From an uncultured Lachnospiraceae bacterium (GTDB taxonomy: Bacteria > Bacillota > Clostridia > Lachnospirales > Lachnospiraceae): a stretch of DNA of 64,000 nt. This document shows, piece by piece, positions 36,213 through 45,236 of this stretch; the stretch's first letter is position 1; each line of letters begins with the position of its first letter. The notes beneath the pieces are model-generated. The model was not told the origin of the DNA. It saw only the letters and a program-made list of their open reading frames with translations, and ran no database searches. The translations under genes and the position numbers were made by a program. The stretch is from the NCBI GenBank assembly GCA_947564645.1, contig CANOCU010000007.1, forward strand, positions 1 to 64,000, in the 5' to 3' direction.

Positions 36213-37395
36213 AGTATAGTTTCTCCTCAATAAAGATTTTCTTCATCTCATGAAGCTGTGCAAGAGAGATCTCATTGCCCCACAGCTCGTCCGTCTCCAG
36301 TTTCTTCCTGAATACCGTATCGATCAGCTGCTTATAATCCAACTGTGCCATGGGATCTTTATCAAATAAATATAAGATAGAGGAGACGATGCAGTCGGCA
36401 AACAATACGACACTCGTTTCCTTCGATACCACTTTCTCTTTCCCATCCACATATTCTTTTAATATTTTTTTCGTATAGGACGGAAAATGAAATTCATCGC
36501 AGATTTCGGAGACATTTTCCCAGGTGTTCTCTCCCTTAAGCCTGCCGATCCTGTGATAATAGCCACATGCCTTGACAGCCGCATCGTCGAGATGAAGCCG
36601 TTTGGCGATCCGGTCCCCAAGATATGCGGTATGTATCGCATGATAATATTCTTCCTTGGACATATTCTTAAGCTGCACCAATAAGGGACACTCCGGATCG
36701 TTGATCTCCATATACTTCTCCTGATCCTTATGAATAACGGAAGAGCTGAAGGCTTTCAGGATCACCAATAACAGGATACAGCAGATCATCATATTCATCG
36801 CCGGTATGGTGAACTGCTCCACGGCAAGCTGCTCTTTGGAAAAAAGGATCACATTGGCAGTCAGGCACAGGATGAGAACCAGCAGGGAAACGATGACAGG
36901 CAGTCCCACCAGAAAATCATCGTTCAAATTCGAAAACATAAGAATACCGGCCAGTCCGCTGATAAAATACATCCAGAATACCGGCAGATCTCCACCTGCA
37001 AAATTTACGGCCAGGAGCAGACATACACTGCCGGCCATCATGCCTGTTATTCCGTTGCTGAATACGCCAAGGAGCACAAAGATCACAAGAAACGGCCATC
37101 CTGTGACCGGCAGCCAGGGAAAGAATACTGCCGCGACCAGGCTGCCCAGATAGACCACTGCGAACTTGCCGTATTTGCCCTCATTACGATAGAGAAACAG
37201 TCCTGCTGTCTCACTGAACAGATATGCGTAGATCACGATACCTGTACCCGCCAGAACCATCACAACATTACGGATCAGCGTCTCCATTCCCGGTTGATAT
37301 AAGAAACTACCGGCACATGCGATCCCCCCTGAAAGCAGAAACATCATACCAAGGATCAATATTCTTTTTACGGTGTTTGTTTTACTATTTTCCAC
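36196..37395 (-). CDS. Reduced 7TM-HD protein in the PgpH position, HD site degenerate
   Basis: A 399-aa protein with about seven membrane segments (residues 10-215) and a C-terminal HD-like domain (about 240-399). It occupies the locus of pgpH/yqfF, a c-di-AMP phosphodiesterase of about 700 aa, but lacks the large extracytoplasmic domain. In the HD part the first His region is kept (YYHAIHTAYLGDRIA, His252/255), the HD pair reads His281-Arg282 (YYHRIGRL), the double-His segment is EYVDGK, and only the last Asp (FADCIVSS, Asp334) remains. I infer loss of metal-dependent hydrolysis. Start overlaps the phoH stop. Confidence 0.7.
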   Translation of the reverse strand: MENSKTNTVKRILILGMMFLLSGGIACAGSFLYQPGMETLIRNVVMVLAGTGIVIYAYLFSETAGLFLYRNEGKYGKFAVVYLGSLVAAVFFPWLPVTGWPFLVIFVLLGVFSNGITGMMAGSVCLLLAVNFAGGDLPVFWMYFISGLAGILMFSNLNDDFLVGLPVIVSLLVLILCLTANVILFSKEQLAVEQFTIPAMNMMICCILLLVILKAFSSSVIHKDQEKYMEINDPECPLLVQLKNMSKEEYYHAIHTAYLGDRIAKRLHLDDAAVKACGYYHRIGRLKGENTWENVSEICDEFHFPSYTKKILKEYVDGKEKVVSKETSVVLFADCIVSSILYLFDKDPMAQLDYKQLIDTVFRKKLETDELWGNEISLAQLHEMKKIFIEEKLYYDFLR

Positions 37396-38395
37396 GACTA
37401 TAATTCCTGCTCTTCTGTTTTAATTCACTGCGTCTGGTCTCTCTCGCCTCATAATCCTCATATGCCTTAACGATCTGCTGTACAAGCGGATGCCGTACCA
37501 CGTCCTTGCTGCTCAGCTTACAGAAGGCAATATCATCGATCCTGGATAATACTCTGGCGGCGATATCCAGGCCGGATTTCATATCCGGCGCAAGGTCCTT
37601 CTGGGAAGCGTCACCGGTAACTACTACTTTGGACCCAAATCCGATACGGGTCAGGAACATCTTCATCTGTGCCGGGGTCGTATTCTGTGCCTCGTCCAGA
37701 ATAATATAGGCATTATCCAGAGTCCTGCCGCGCATATAAGCCAGAGGCGCCACCTCGATCAGGCCCTTCTCCATATTCTTCGTAAAATTCTCCGCTCCCA
37801 TGATCTGATACAGGGCGTCATATAGCGGCCGCAGATAAGGATCCACCTTACTTTGCAGGTCTCCGGGCAGAAAACCTAACTTCTCTCCGGCTTCTATGGC
37901 CGGTCTTGTCAAAATGATCCGGCTCACCTCATTATTCTTAAAGGCCGTAATCGCCATGGCCATGGCCAGATAAGTCTTACCGGTTCCGGCCGGACCAATG
38001 CCGAACACGATCATATGATCCCTGATCGCATCCACGTATTTCTTCTGCCCCAGTGTCTTTGGCTTGATCGGCTTGCCGCTTACGGTATGACAGATACAAT
38101 CGCTGTCGATCGTCAGAAGAACATCCTCTGCACTCTCTTTCTCCATCTCCAGCGCATAATTCACATTCTGTTCCTCCAGAACATTGCCTCTTTCCGACAG
38201 GGTAAGAAGTTCCCTTACGATATGGGACGCCTTCCTGACCTGTTCTGGCTCTCCACTGATCTTCACACAACCGTCTCTGTCCACGATCATCACATGCAGA
38301 TCCTCTTCGATCTTTCTGATATGGGCATCATGACTGCCGAACAGATTCTGCATATGCTCCACAGGCATGTCAATACTTATTGTAAACTGTTCCAT
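37385..38395 (-). CDS. phoH: PhoH-family ATPase
   Basis: A 336-aa PhoH-like protein. An N-terminal KH-like RNA-binding part of about 100 residues precedes the P-loop GIGPAGTGKTYLAMAMA, then LTRPAIEAGEKLGFLPG, the Walker B YIILDEAQNTTPAQMKM and TGDASQKDL. The family is linked to RNA metabolism and to YbeY, which is encoded two genes downstream. Its stop overlaps the next gene by about 10 bases. Confidence 0.93.
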   Translation of the reverse strand: MEQFTISIDMPVEHMQNLFGSHDAHIRKIEEDLHVMIVDRDGCVKISGEPEQVRKASHIVRELLTLSERGNVLEEQNVNYALEMEKESAEDVLLTIDSDCICHTVSGKPIKPKTLGQKKYVDAIRDHMIVFGIGPAGTGKTYLAMAMAITAFKNNEVSRIILTRPAIEAGEKLGFLPGDLQSKVDPYLRPLYDALYQIMGAENFTKNMEKGLIEVAPLAYMRGRTLDNAYIILDEAQNTTPAQMKMFLTRIGFGSKVVVTGDASQKDLAPDMKSGLDIAARVLSRIDDIAFCKLSSKDVVRHPLVQQIVKAYEDYEARETRRSELKQKSRNYSRGK

Positions 38396-38410
38396 CTATC
38401 TTTGGCCTTT

Positions 38411-39670
38411 CTATTCTGCAGTTATCTTCGTCGTCTCATCTTCCGGCGGCTCTTCGACCGGCACCGGTTCTGTACTGGTCGGCACAGAGATCACCGCTTC
38501 TTCCTCTAACTGCATACGGGCATTCAACACCCAATTATTATCATTCTTTTTTATTGTAACATTTTTTTCTGTAATTTGTACCCCCTTTTCGTCTAAAGTT
38601 GTTATAATTTTATGCCACTCATCCTGAATGATCTGATCCATTTCTTCCTCCGTATATCTTTGATGCGCCATCTCATATTCCCGGATCGTTTTATTTCCAT
38701 AGAAAAGCGGCAGATACAGGCGGTCCAACAGGCGTACCTGCTTTTTCTCACTGCTGATATCATACTCCTCATAGGGGATCTTTCCGAATCTAAGATTCCA
38801 TTCTCTGTCATTTATGCCGAGCGTGATCATCTTCTTCTGACGTCCTGAATAGATCTTCTCTTCGTATAGAATATCCTTTTTTACGGAAACCGATTCGGTA
38901 TAGCGGATCAGTATATCGGCATCCGACTTTACAAACTGGTATTTTCTGATCGTAGTATCTTCATTGTAGACAGGCACCGCGCCGCTGACAAGGATATCCC
39001 CTTTCTCAACAGTGTCTCCCGGTGCAACCTGCGGCACGCCGCTCCTTGTAATCATATAGGATATGACCCCTGCCTTGTCTGCAACAATGTCCGTTCCCTG
39101 CATCTTCCCGGACGGGTCTGTCTGTTCATACGATGGCATCTCATTTTCCTTAATATAAATTAGCAGCGTAGTTCCCTTGATCTGAACGGAAGTCCAGGTG
39201 ATGATATCATAGTCTTCGCGCAGCGCCTTCTCCAGATCTTCAATGTGCAGTCTGCTCTTCTTCATTGCGACATGTACATCATGGGCGTCCAGATAGTCCA
39301 GCAGAATATCCTCTGTCAAAACATAATTGCCTTCTATCTCAATATTCCAGATATAGCCCGCCGTAAGCATCCAGAAAATAAGGCAGCAGAGAAGGCCGGC
39401 GACAAACACTTTGCGCCTCTGCATTTTAGACACAAAAAAAGGCAGTCCATATTTTCCCAAAACGGCTGCCCTGGTTCCAGTCTTCTTCAGCAATGGTTTT
39501 AGTGCAAAAAAGCCCTTTATGCTGATATTCATGGTATCATAATCGCCGTGATTCACGATATTCCATACAAGAATATCATGGTTTCCACATAAATTCAGCA
39601 GTCTCTCCGTAGAATATCCCCATACCCTGATCGTCACATAGCCGCGGATATATTGCACCCAATGAAGCAT
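38411..39670 (-). CDS. yqfD: Sporulation protein YqfD
   Basis: A 419-aa protein of the YqfD family, expressed in the mother cell under sigma-E in Bacillus and needed for sporulation through an unclear mechanism. The N-terminus (IRGYVTIRVWGYSTERLLNL) fits the family. One membrane segment lies near residue 95 (VFVAGLLCCLIFWML), with a POTRA-like part (WNIEIEGNYVLTEDILLDYL) outside. The Pro/Glu-rich tail (PVPVEEPPEDE) is extra. ATG 39670 follows GGGAGG at 5 bases. Confidence 0.9.
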   Translation of the reverse strand: MLHWVQYIRGYVTIRVWGYSTERLLNLCGNHDILVWNIVNHGDYDTMNISIKGFFALKPLLKKTGTRAAVLGKYGLPFFVSKMQRRKVFVAGLLCCLIFWMLTAGYIWNIEIEGNYVLTEDILLDYLDAHDVHVAMKKSRLHIEDLEKALREDYDIITWTSVQIKGTTLLIYIKENEMPSYEQTDPSGKMQGTDIVADKAGVISYMITRSGVPQVAPGDTVEKGDILVSGAVPVYNEDTTIRKYQFVKSDADILIRYTESVSVKKDILYEEKIYSGRQKKMITLGINDREWNLRFGKIPYEEYDISSEKKQVRLLDRLYLPLFYGNKTIREYEMAHQRYTEEEMDQIIQDEWHKIITTLDEKGVQITEKNVTIKKNDNNWVLNARMQLEEEAVISVPTSTEPVPVEEPPEDETTKITAE

Positions 39671-39695
39671 TCTTACCTCCCTGTTGAACTTTGTA

Positions 39696-39995
39696 CTAGA
39701 TATAGCGGACCGCATTAATGCTGCCGCTGATCTTCATATCTTCATTGGTATAATAATCGATGGACAAGCGCGTTCCTTCAAAACAGATCTTACTGTTCTT
39801 GCCCTGCAGTACAATAGATTCCTTCGTGTATTCCAGTATTCCTTTATAATTTTCTATAAATGCCTCCCTGTTTCCGGTAAGAGTGACAATCGATGCCCCA
39901 AGCATAGTATCTTTGGGAAGTTTCAGAGATTCCACGATCAACTCTTTGGAACCGGATAAAGTTGGTCTTGACAGTTTTTTGCTATTTCTTCTCAT
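39696..39995 (-). CDS. yqfC: Sporulation protein YqfC (YabP/YqfC family)
   Basis: A 99-aa protein of the YabP/YqfC family. It shows LSRPTLSGSKELIVESLKL, then LTGNREAFIENYKGILEYT and a short beta-rich C-terminus ending ISGSINAVRYI. It lies 25 bp before yqfD, the conserved pair in spore formers. The molecular role is unknown; the gene context supports sporulation. Confidence 0.9.
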   Translation of the reverse strand: MRRNSKKLSRPTLSGSKELIVESLKLPKDTMLGASIVTLTGNREAFIENYKGILEYTKESIVLQGKNSKICFEGTRLSIDYYTNEDMKISGSINAVRYI

Positions 39996-40073
39996 AGTTC
40001 ACTATATGTCTCATGAGCAGAAATCATGCGTAACTATTTCGTCTAAGGCTATCCGGCTGCGTCCTGCAGCAGT

Positions 40074-40553
40074 CTATTTGTGATAGGGTTCTTTGTTGAT
40101 GATGCGGTAGCTTCTGTAGAGCTGTTCCAGAAGTATGACTCTCATCAGCTGGTGCGGAAAGGTCATTTTAGAAAAGCTGACCCTGTGGTCAGCTTTCTTA
40201 CATACCTCATCATGCAGTCCAAGAGATCCGCCTATGATAAACTGGAAATGACTGACGCCCTGGGTTGCCAGTTTAGCAAGCATGTCTGCAAATCCTTCCG
40301 AATCATATTCCTGTCCCCGGATCTCCAAAGTGATCACGCAGGCATCCTCCCGGATATATTTAAGGATCCTGTCGGCTTCTCTTTTGCGGATCAGCTGTCT
40401 GGCCGCCTCGCCGGCCTTATCCGGCGTCTTCTCATCTTCTACCTGTATGATCTCCAGTTTACAATAGCGTCCGAGCCGCTTCTCATATTCCGACAGCGCA
40501 TCTTTGTAAAATTTCTCTTTTATTTTGCCCACTGCGATCACGGTTATCTTCAT
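40074..40553 (-). CDS. rlmH: 23S rRNA pseudouridine-1915 N3-methyltransferase
   Basis: A 159-aa SPOUT-class methyltransferase acting on Psi1915 in helix 69 of 23S rRNA with AdoMet. The N-terminus (VIAVGKIKEKFYKDALSEY) and the knot segments (QFIIGGSLGLHDEV, FSKMTFPHQLMRVILLEQLY) are standard, ending in the YRSYRIINKEPYHK block. Its start overlaps the stop of the upstream zinc-ribbon gene by 4 bases, indicating translational coupling. Confidence 0.96.
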   Translation of the reverse strand: MKITVIAVGKIKEKFYKDALSEYEKRLGRYCKLEIIQVEDEKTPDKAGEAARQLIRKREADRILKYIREDACVITLEIRGQEYDSEGFADMLAKLATQGVSHFQFIIGGSLGLHDEVCKKADHRVSFSKMTFPHQLMRVILLEQLYRSYRIINKEPYHK

Positions 40554-41248
40554 TCGTCTTCAAACAGCCTCTGATAATACTCATCTACAAAATGTTCCAA
40601 AAATGCTTCATCAAGATTCATAAATTTATCGCTGATGATCGTGCGCATCCGGTCAGTACGTATAAAATACTTCTGTTCTTCCCCTGCATCCGCTTCCTTA
40701 AGTCCGGCATCGATCATCCCGGCAGACAGATTGTTCTCACACCACTTAGTCAGCTCGCTCAATAAGGAGTCCTCTGATTTAGCCTTTACGAGTAAAATCC
40801 TGGAATTACGCATGGATACAATGCCGAACACGATAAAGAGAACAAACATTGCCCCCATGACACCACAAACCAGATATCTTGTGGTGCTTTCGCTCTGATA
40901 AATCGGAATGATCCTCATAAATACGAGAAATACAAAAACAAAACCTACAATGCCTACAAACAACAATATGTATGCGGAAGACTTATTATCTTCCGCCTTC
41001 GCAGCGCTGTTCTGATAAGGATGGTATGACGAACACTCATTAGCCGGATCTTCGCTTTCTGCCTCCTGTTGCAGTTGTTCGGCGGCATACAGGGCATGCA
41101 GTCGCGCCAGTTTCTCCTGCTGCAGCCGGGCAGCCTTCCCGCCGTTATCGTCAGTTTCCTCGAGTTCTTCCACCAACGCGACCTTACACTCCGCACAGCG
41201 CTCAATTCCTTCCCTGTACTCGTTCTTACAAACCGGACACCAAGGCAT
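40550..41248 (-). CDS. Zinc-ribbon protein with two membrane segments
   Basis: A 232-aa protein of unknown function. A four-Cys zinc ribbon opens the protein (WCPVCKNEYREGIERCAEC), then a charged Gln/Glu helix, two hydrophobic segments (YILLFVGIVGFVFVFLVFM and YLVCGVMGAMFVLFIVFGIV) and a soluble C-terminal domain of about 75 residues. The ATG at 41248 has GGAG 9 bases upstream. It shares an operon with rlmH. It may couple a cytoplasmic zinc ribbon to the membrane; nothing more can be said. Confidence 0.7.
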   Translation of the reverse strand: MPWCPVCKNEYREGIERCAECKVALVEELEETDDNGGKAARLQQEKLARLHALYAAEQLQQEAESEDPANECSSYHPYQNSAAKAEDNKSSAYILLFVGIVGFVFVFLVFMRIIPIYQSESTTRYLVCGVMGAMFVLFIVFGIVSMRNSRILLVKAKSEDSLLSELTKWCENNLSAGMIDAGLKEADAGEEQKYFIRTDRMRTIISDKFMNLDEAFLEHFVDEYYQRLFEDE

Positions 41249-41335
41249 GATCGTCACTCTCCTTATAACAATTCGACTTTATCTAATAGTTAATGACATA
41301 AGAAAAATTGCCTAAATTCTCCAACACACACATTT

Positions 41336-41364
41336 ATTTTATAATCATTTTGTATGAATTGCAA
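41336..41364 (-). promoter_or_regulatory. Promoter of the zinc-ribbon/rlmH/yqfC operon
   Basis: TTGCAA (41359-41364), 17-base spacer, TAAAAT (41336-41341) on the minus strand, with a leader of about 80 AT-rich bases. It begins immediately after the stop of the MORN gene. Confidence 0.6.
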
Positions 41365-41366
41365 GA

Positions 41367-42584
41367 TTATTTTGCCTCCGGTTTCAGAAGTTCACGTAAC
41401 CCCTGATTCTTATTTTCGGACTTATCGATATCCATGTAGAGAGAAGGATCCTCGATCTTCTTCCAGACGGAACACTCACCGATCGCGCTCATATCTCTCC
41501 ACAAGGTAAACACTCCTTTCGTGGCAGTACCGCTCCATTCTTCTACGTTCCCCGTATAATCTACCGTATTCATATACAGTTCACCTTCGTATAAACCGTC
41601 ACTGAAATTGCCGACCACATTCTGCAGGATTCTCTCCCTGACCTGCAATTTGGAAGTATCCACATCATAATGCTCTGCTCCCTGACCGTTTGGCAGATCA
41701 TTTGCCCAGCTGCCCGAATAACTGTGTGCCATATATTTCCCCATGGCATTTCCCTGGTCTTTCTGCCCGATATAGAATCTAAACCAGATGCCCTCTCCGC
41801 TTCTTGCTCCGTCGGACCAGTCTCCATAATAATAGCTGTTCTTCTCATAGATAGCCAGTCCCTTACCTTCAGGACGCCCATTACCGTTAACCGTGCCCAT
41901 ATAATAATACTGATTCGTTCCGCTTAACTCCGAAGACAGTTTCACATACCGCTTCAGGTGAGCCAGATCCCAGATAGCATCCTGATTATTGTCTGCAAAA
42001 TAAGGCAGCGCCTCGTTTAAGATAAACTCTTTCGTATAGGCGACGTCATTTTCATTCTCAATATCCACTACGATCGCCGTCTTATCGCCGTCTGCGGAAA
42101 CGAAATCATCGCTTTTGGGCATATTCTCCTGTCTGTTTTTCGTGCCGGACTGCGGTTCTTGTCCGCTGACCGTTCCTGCCGCCGGTTTCTGCTCATTCTC
42201 CTCCGGCAGTTTTACGACGACAGCTTCTTGCGACACATCCTTGACGCTGTCATTTTGTTTCTGCTCCTGTACATAATCCGTTATATTTTGCTGCAGGTCA
42301 CTATTGACATCTGCTGTTTTCTTCCTTCCCGGCAGAAGTACCAGGAGCACAATGATACAGATCAGGAGCGCGACGATCACTCCCAACAACACCGTTGTCG
42401 TATACGGCCGCTGCAGTAATCCCTGCAGCCCGGCAGGCTCCTCACCGGACTCTTCACTCTCATCAATATCCAGATCTTCCACCAGTAAGTCTTCTTCCTG
42501 CCGTTCATGCATTCTGTCACTTCTGATATCCTCTCTCCAGTCCTGATCTTTCGAATGATCATTCTTCCGTTCCATCAAATTCAT
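41367..42584 (-). CDS. Membrane-anchored MORN-repeat-like protein
   Basis: A 405-aa protein: acidic cytoplasmic N-terminus of about 60 residues, one membrane segment (TTVLLGVIVALLICIIVLLVLL), a low-complexity Gln/Glu/Ser linker, and an extracellular C-terminal half with MORN-type repeats (GNGRPEGKGLAIYEKNSYYY, GDWSDGARSGEGIWF, GSWANDLPNGQGAEHYD, GNFSDGLYEGELYM). MORN repeats form beta hairpins and act as scaffolds. The partner is not evident. The gene is monocistronic between two terminator/promoter regions. Confidence 0.75.
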   Translation of the reverse strand: MNLMERKNDHSKDQDWREDIRSDRMHERQEEDLLVEDLDIDESEESGEEPAGLQGLLQRPYTTTVLLGVIVALLICIIVLLVLLPGRKKTADVNSDLQQNITDYVQEQKQNDSVKDVSQEAVVVKLPEENEQKPAAGTVSGQEPQSGTKNRQENMPKSDDFVSADGDKTAIVVDIENENDVAYTKEFILNEALPYFADNNQDAIWDLAHLKRYVKLSSELSGTNQYYYMGTVNGNGRPEGKGLAIYEKNSYYYGDWSDGARSGEGIWFRFYIGQKDQGNAMGKYMAHSYSGSWANDLPNGQGAEHYDVDTSKLQVRERILQNVVGNFSDGLYEGELYMNTVDYTGNVEEWSGTATKGVFTLWRDMSAIGECSVWKKIEDPSLYMDIDKSENKNQGLRELLKPEAK

Positions 42585-42606
42585 AGCTCACCGCAACCTT
42601 TCTGAT

Positions 42607-42634
42607 CCCTGCACCCGGTATAAGGCAGGGACTG
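42607..42634 (-). other. Hairpin in the leader of the MORN gene
   Basis: Perfect arms TCCCTGC and GCAGGGA enclose about 11 bases in the predicted 5' leader, close to the start codon. It could affect translation. An upstream TATAAT near 42659 lacks a convincing -35. Confidence 0.4.
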
Positions 42635-42754
42635 CCTCCCTATATTACAGTTCTATTATATCCGCCAATCCTTAATAAACTACTATTCAAATTATTAAGA
42701 ATTTCCTAACCCCTGTCCCGGCATCCGTAAATTTGCTTATTGCTTGCGGGAATG

Positions 42755-42780
42755 AAAAGAGTCCGCCATCCGACAGACTC
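42755..42780 (-). terminator. Terminator after nfnB
   Basis: GAGTC and GACTC arms (42759-42763 and 42776-42780) with partly paired interior, followed on the minus strand by TTTTC. It is 30 bases past the nfnB stop. Confidence 0.55.
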
Positions 42781-42809
42781 CTTTCAGATTTATTGCAGTA
42801 TTATACGCT

Positions 42810-44207
42810 TTATCTGCTCAAATACTCGTCGATTCCCTTCGCTGCCGCTTTACCCGCGCCCATGGCCAGAATGACCGTGGCAGCTCCCGTAACGGCATCG
42901 CCGCCGGCATAGACTCCTTCCTTGGATGTCCGTCCAAACTCTTCCTCAGCTACAATACACTTATACTTATTCACTTCCAGGCCTCTGGTCGTAGAAGAGA
43001 TCAGAGGATTTGGAGAGGTTCCAAGCGACATAATGACGGTATCAACTTCCATCATAAATTCGGAACCTTCGATCACCACAGGCCGTCTTCTGCCTGAAGC
43101 ATCCGGTTCGCCCAGTTCCATTCTGACACATTTGATTCCGCAGACCCATCCGTTTTCATCCGCGATGATCTCCGTCGGATTCGTCAGCAGATCGAAAATG
43201 ATCCCTTCTTCCTTCGCATGGTGCACTTCCTCCACACGGGCAGGAAGCTCTTCTTCGCTTCTGCGGTATACTATATGTACTTCCGCTCCGAGACGAAGCG
43301 CCGTCCTGGCAGCATCCATCGCAACGTTACCGCCGCCGACAACGGCCACTTTCGATCCGCGCATGATCGGGGTATTGGAATTCTCATCGAAAGCTTTCAT
43401 CAGATTGCTTCTCGTCAGATATTCGTTGGCAGAGAAAACTCCGTTCGCCTGCTCTCCCGGAATACCCATAAATTTCGGCAGTCCGGCCCCTGATCCGATG
43501 AATACCGCGTCGAATCCTTCCTCTTCCAGCAATTCGTCGATCGTGACGGATTTCCCCACCACGACATTGGTCTCGATTTTAACGCCCAGGGCGCGTACAT
43601 TCTCGATTTCCTTCGCCACCACATCCTGCTTAGGAAGACGAAACTCCGGAATGCCATATACCAACACGCCGCCCGGCTCATGCAGCGCTTCGAAGATCGT
43701 TACTTCATATCCCATTTTCGCCAGATCGCCTGCACATGTCAGACCGGCAGGACCGGAACCGATCACCGCCACCTTCCGGTCCTTCTTCTCCCGGGGTCCC
43801 TCCGGCTTAATATTGTTCTCTCTTGCCCAATCCGCTACGAAACGTTCCAGTTTACCGATCGATACCGGTTCTCCCTTGATCCCGCGGATGCACTTTCCCT
43901 CACACTGGCTTTCCTGCGGGCAGACGCGTCCGCATACGGCCGGAAGCGCAGAGGCTTCGCTGATAACCTGATAGGCCGCCGCGATGTCTCCCTCCTTTAC
44001 CTTCTCGATAAATCCGGGAATATTGATCGCTACGGGACATCCTTTGATACACTGTGCATTCTTACAGTTAATGCACCTGGTCGCCTCACACATAGCCTCT
44101 TCTTTATTATAACCAAGACATACTTCTTCAAAATTCGTTGCACGCACCTTCGCATCCTGCTCGCGGACAGGTACTTTCTTCAATACATCTGTTTCCATTG
44201 TTTCCAT
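42810..44207 (-). CDS. nfnB: NfnB subunit of NADH-dependent ferredoxin:NADP+ oxidoreductase (GltA-like)
   Basis: A 465-aa flavoprotein of the glutamate-synthase small-subunit/NfnB family. Two [4Fe-4S] cysteine groups open it (CINCKNAQCIKGCPV, CGRVCPQESQCEGKC), followed by the FAD motif VIGSGPAGLTCAGDLAKMG and an NADPH site VVGGGNVAMDAARTALRLG. With NfnA it catalyses flavin-based bifurcation between NADPH, NAD+ and ferredoxin. Databases often label it NADPH-dependent glutamate synthase; no glutamate synthase large subunit is present here. ATG 44207 is chosen after AAAGGAG; an earlier ATG would overlap nfnA. Confidence 0.85.
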   Translation of the reverse strand: METMETDVLKKVPVREQDAKVRATNFEEVCLGYNKEEAMCEATRCINCKNAQCIKGCPVAINIPGFIEKVKEGDIAAAYQVISEASALPAVCGRVCPQESQCEGKCIRGIKGEPVSIGKLERFVADWARENNIKPEGPREKKDRKVAVIGSGPAGLTCAGDLAKMGYEVTIFEALHEPGGVLVYGIPEFRLPKQDVVAKEIENVRALGVKIETNVVVGKSVTIDELLEEEGFDAVFIGSGAGLPKFMGIPGEQANGVFSANEYLTRSNLMKAFDENSNTPIMRGSKVAVVGGGNVAMDAARTALRLGAEVHIVYRRSEEELPARVEEVHHAKEEGIIFDLLTNPTEIIADENGWVCGIKCVRMELGEPDASGRRRPVVIEGSEFMMEVDTVIMSLGTSPNPLISSTTRGLEVNKYKCIVAEEEFGRTSKEGVYAGGDAVTGAATVILAMGAGKAAAKGIDEYLSR

Positions 44208-44229
44208 CTGCTCCTTTCCCGTCCGAACC

Positions 44230-45123
44230 TTATTCCGTTTCTTCTGCACAGTTTCCGCATCCGCCATGATGGGTATTTCCCTCCTGTGCCTTCAGGAAGG
44301 CTCTGCCCTCTCTTGTCCTATAGATCTGCTGGCGTTTCATAGCCTGGTCAAAGTCCACCTTATGGCCGTCAAATTCAGGTCCGTCCACACATGCGAATTT
44401 GACTTCCCCGTCAACGGTCAGACGACAGGCTCCGCACATCCCCGTACCATCCACCATGATAGGGTTCATGCTGACCGTCGTTGGCAGATCATATTTCTTC
44501 GTTGTCAGACAGACAAATTTCATCATGATCATCGGTCCGATCGCAACACATAGATCGTAACGTTTCCCCTCCTCGCCGATCAGATCGTCGATCACCTTCG
44601 TGACCATACCGCTTCTACCGTAGGAACCGTCATCTGTTGTAATATAAAGATTGCCGGATACGGCCTTCATCTCCTCTTCCATGATCAGCAGATCTTTTGT
44701 CTTTGCACCGACGATCACATCGGCATCTATCCCATGCTCATGAAGCCATTTCACTTGCGGATAAACCGGCGCAGTACCGAGCCCGCCGGCTACAAAGAGG
44801 ATCTTCTTAGTCCGCAGACTTTCTATTTCCTCATGAACAAATTCGGAAGGACAGCCAAGCGGTCCGACAAAATCATGAAAGGCATCCCCTGTCTTCAGAT
44901 TGCGCATCATCTCTGTCGCTGCTCCGACAACCTGAAACACGATCGTAACCGTTCCGTTCTCCCTGCTATAATCACAGATCGTCAATGGAATACGCTCTCC
45001 GTCTTCGTCCATTCTGACGATCACAAACTGTCCCGGCTGACAAGATTTGGCAACGCGCGGCGCTTCAACGTCCATGAGATAAATGTTCGTTGTAAGTTCT
45101 TCTGCTTTTTGTATCCTGTACAT
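44230..45123 (-). CDS. nfnA: NfnA subunit of NADH-dependent ferredoxin:NADP+ oxidoreductase
   Basis: A 297-aa protein of the dihydroorotate dehydrogenase electron-transfer (PyrK-like) family. It has FAD and NAD domains (GQFVIVRMDEDGERIPLTI, FVAGGLGTAPVYPQVKWL) and a [2Fe-2S] cluster near the C-terminus (MCGACRLTVDGEVKFACVDG). The pair NfnA-NfnB, 22 bp apart, is the clostridial layout of the bifurcating Nfn complex, which balances ferredoxin and NADPH in the cytoplasm. GGAGG precedes the ATG, and a promoter lies about 55 bases upstream. Confidence 0.85.
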   Translation of the reverse strand: MYRIQKAEELTTNIYLMDVEAPRVAKSCQPGQFVIVRMDEDGERIPLTICDYSRENGTVTIVFQVVGAATEMMRNLKTGDAFHDFVGPLGCPSEFVHEEIESLRTKKILFVAGGLGTAPVYPQVKWLHEHGIDADVIVGAKTKDLLIMEEEMKAVSGNLYITTDDGSYGRSGMVTKVIDDLIGEEGKRYDLCVAIGPMIMMKFVCLTTKKYDLPTTVSMNPIMVDGTGMCGACRLTVDGEVKFACVDGPEFDGHKVDFDQAMKRQQIYRTREGRAFLKAQEGNTHHGGCGNCAEETE

Positions 45124-45174
45124 CGCTGTTTATCCTCCTAAATTGATATCCTCACACTATTATGCATCTTACTA

Positions 45175-45203
45175 ATAATAATGTAACTCTTCCTGATTTG
45201 CAA
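45175..45203 (-). promoter_or_regulatory. Promoter of nfnAB
   Basis: TTGCAA (45198-45203), 17-base spacer, TATTAT (45175-45180) on the minus strand. Confidence 0.65.
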
Positions 45204-45236
45204 CTGTTTTTAAATATTGCAGACCGGAACGGTCCC

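Noticed and set aside
42810..44207. NADPH-dependent glutamate synthase
   Set aside because: There is no large subunit, and it is paired with an NfnA-type partner, so NfnB is the better reading.
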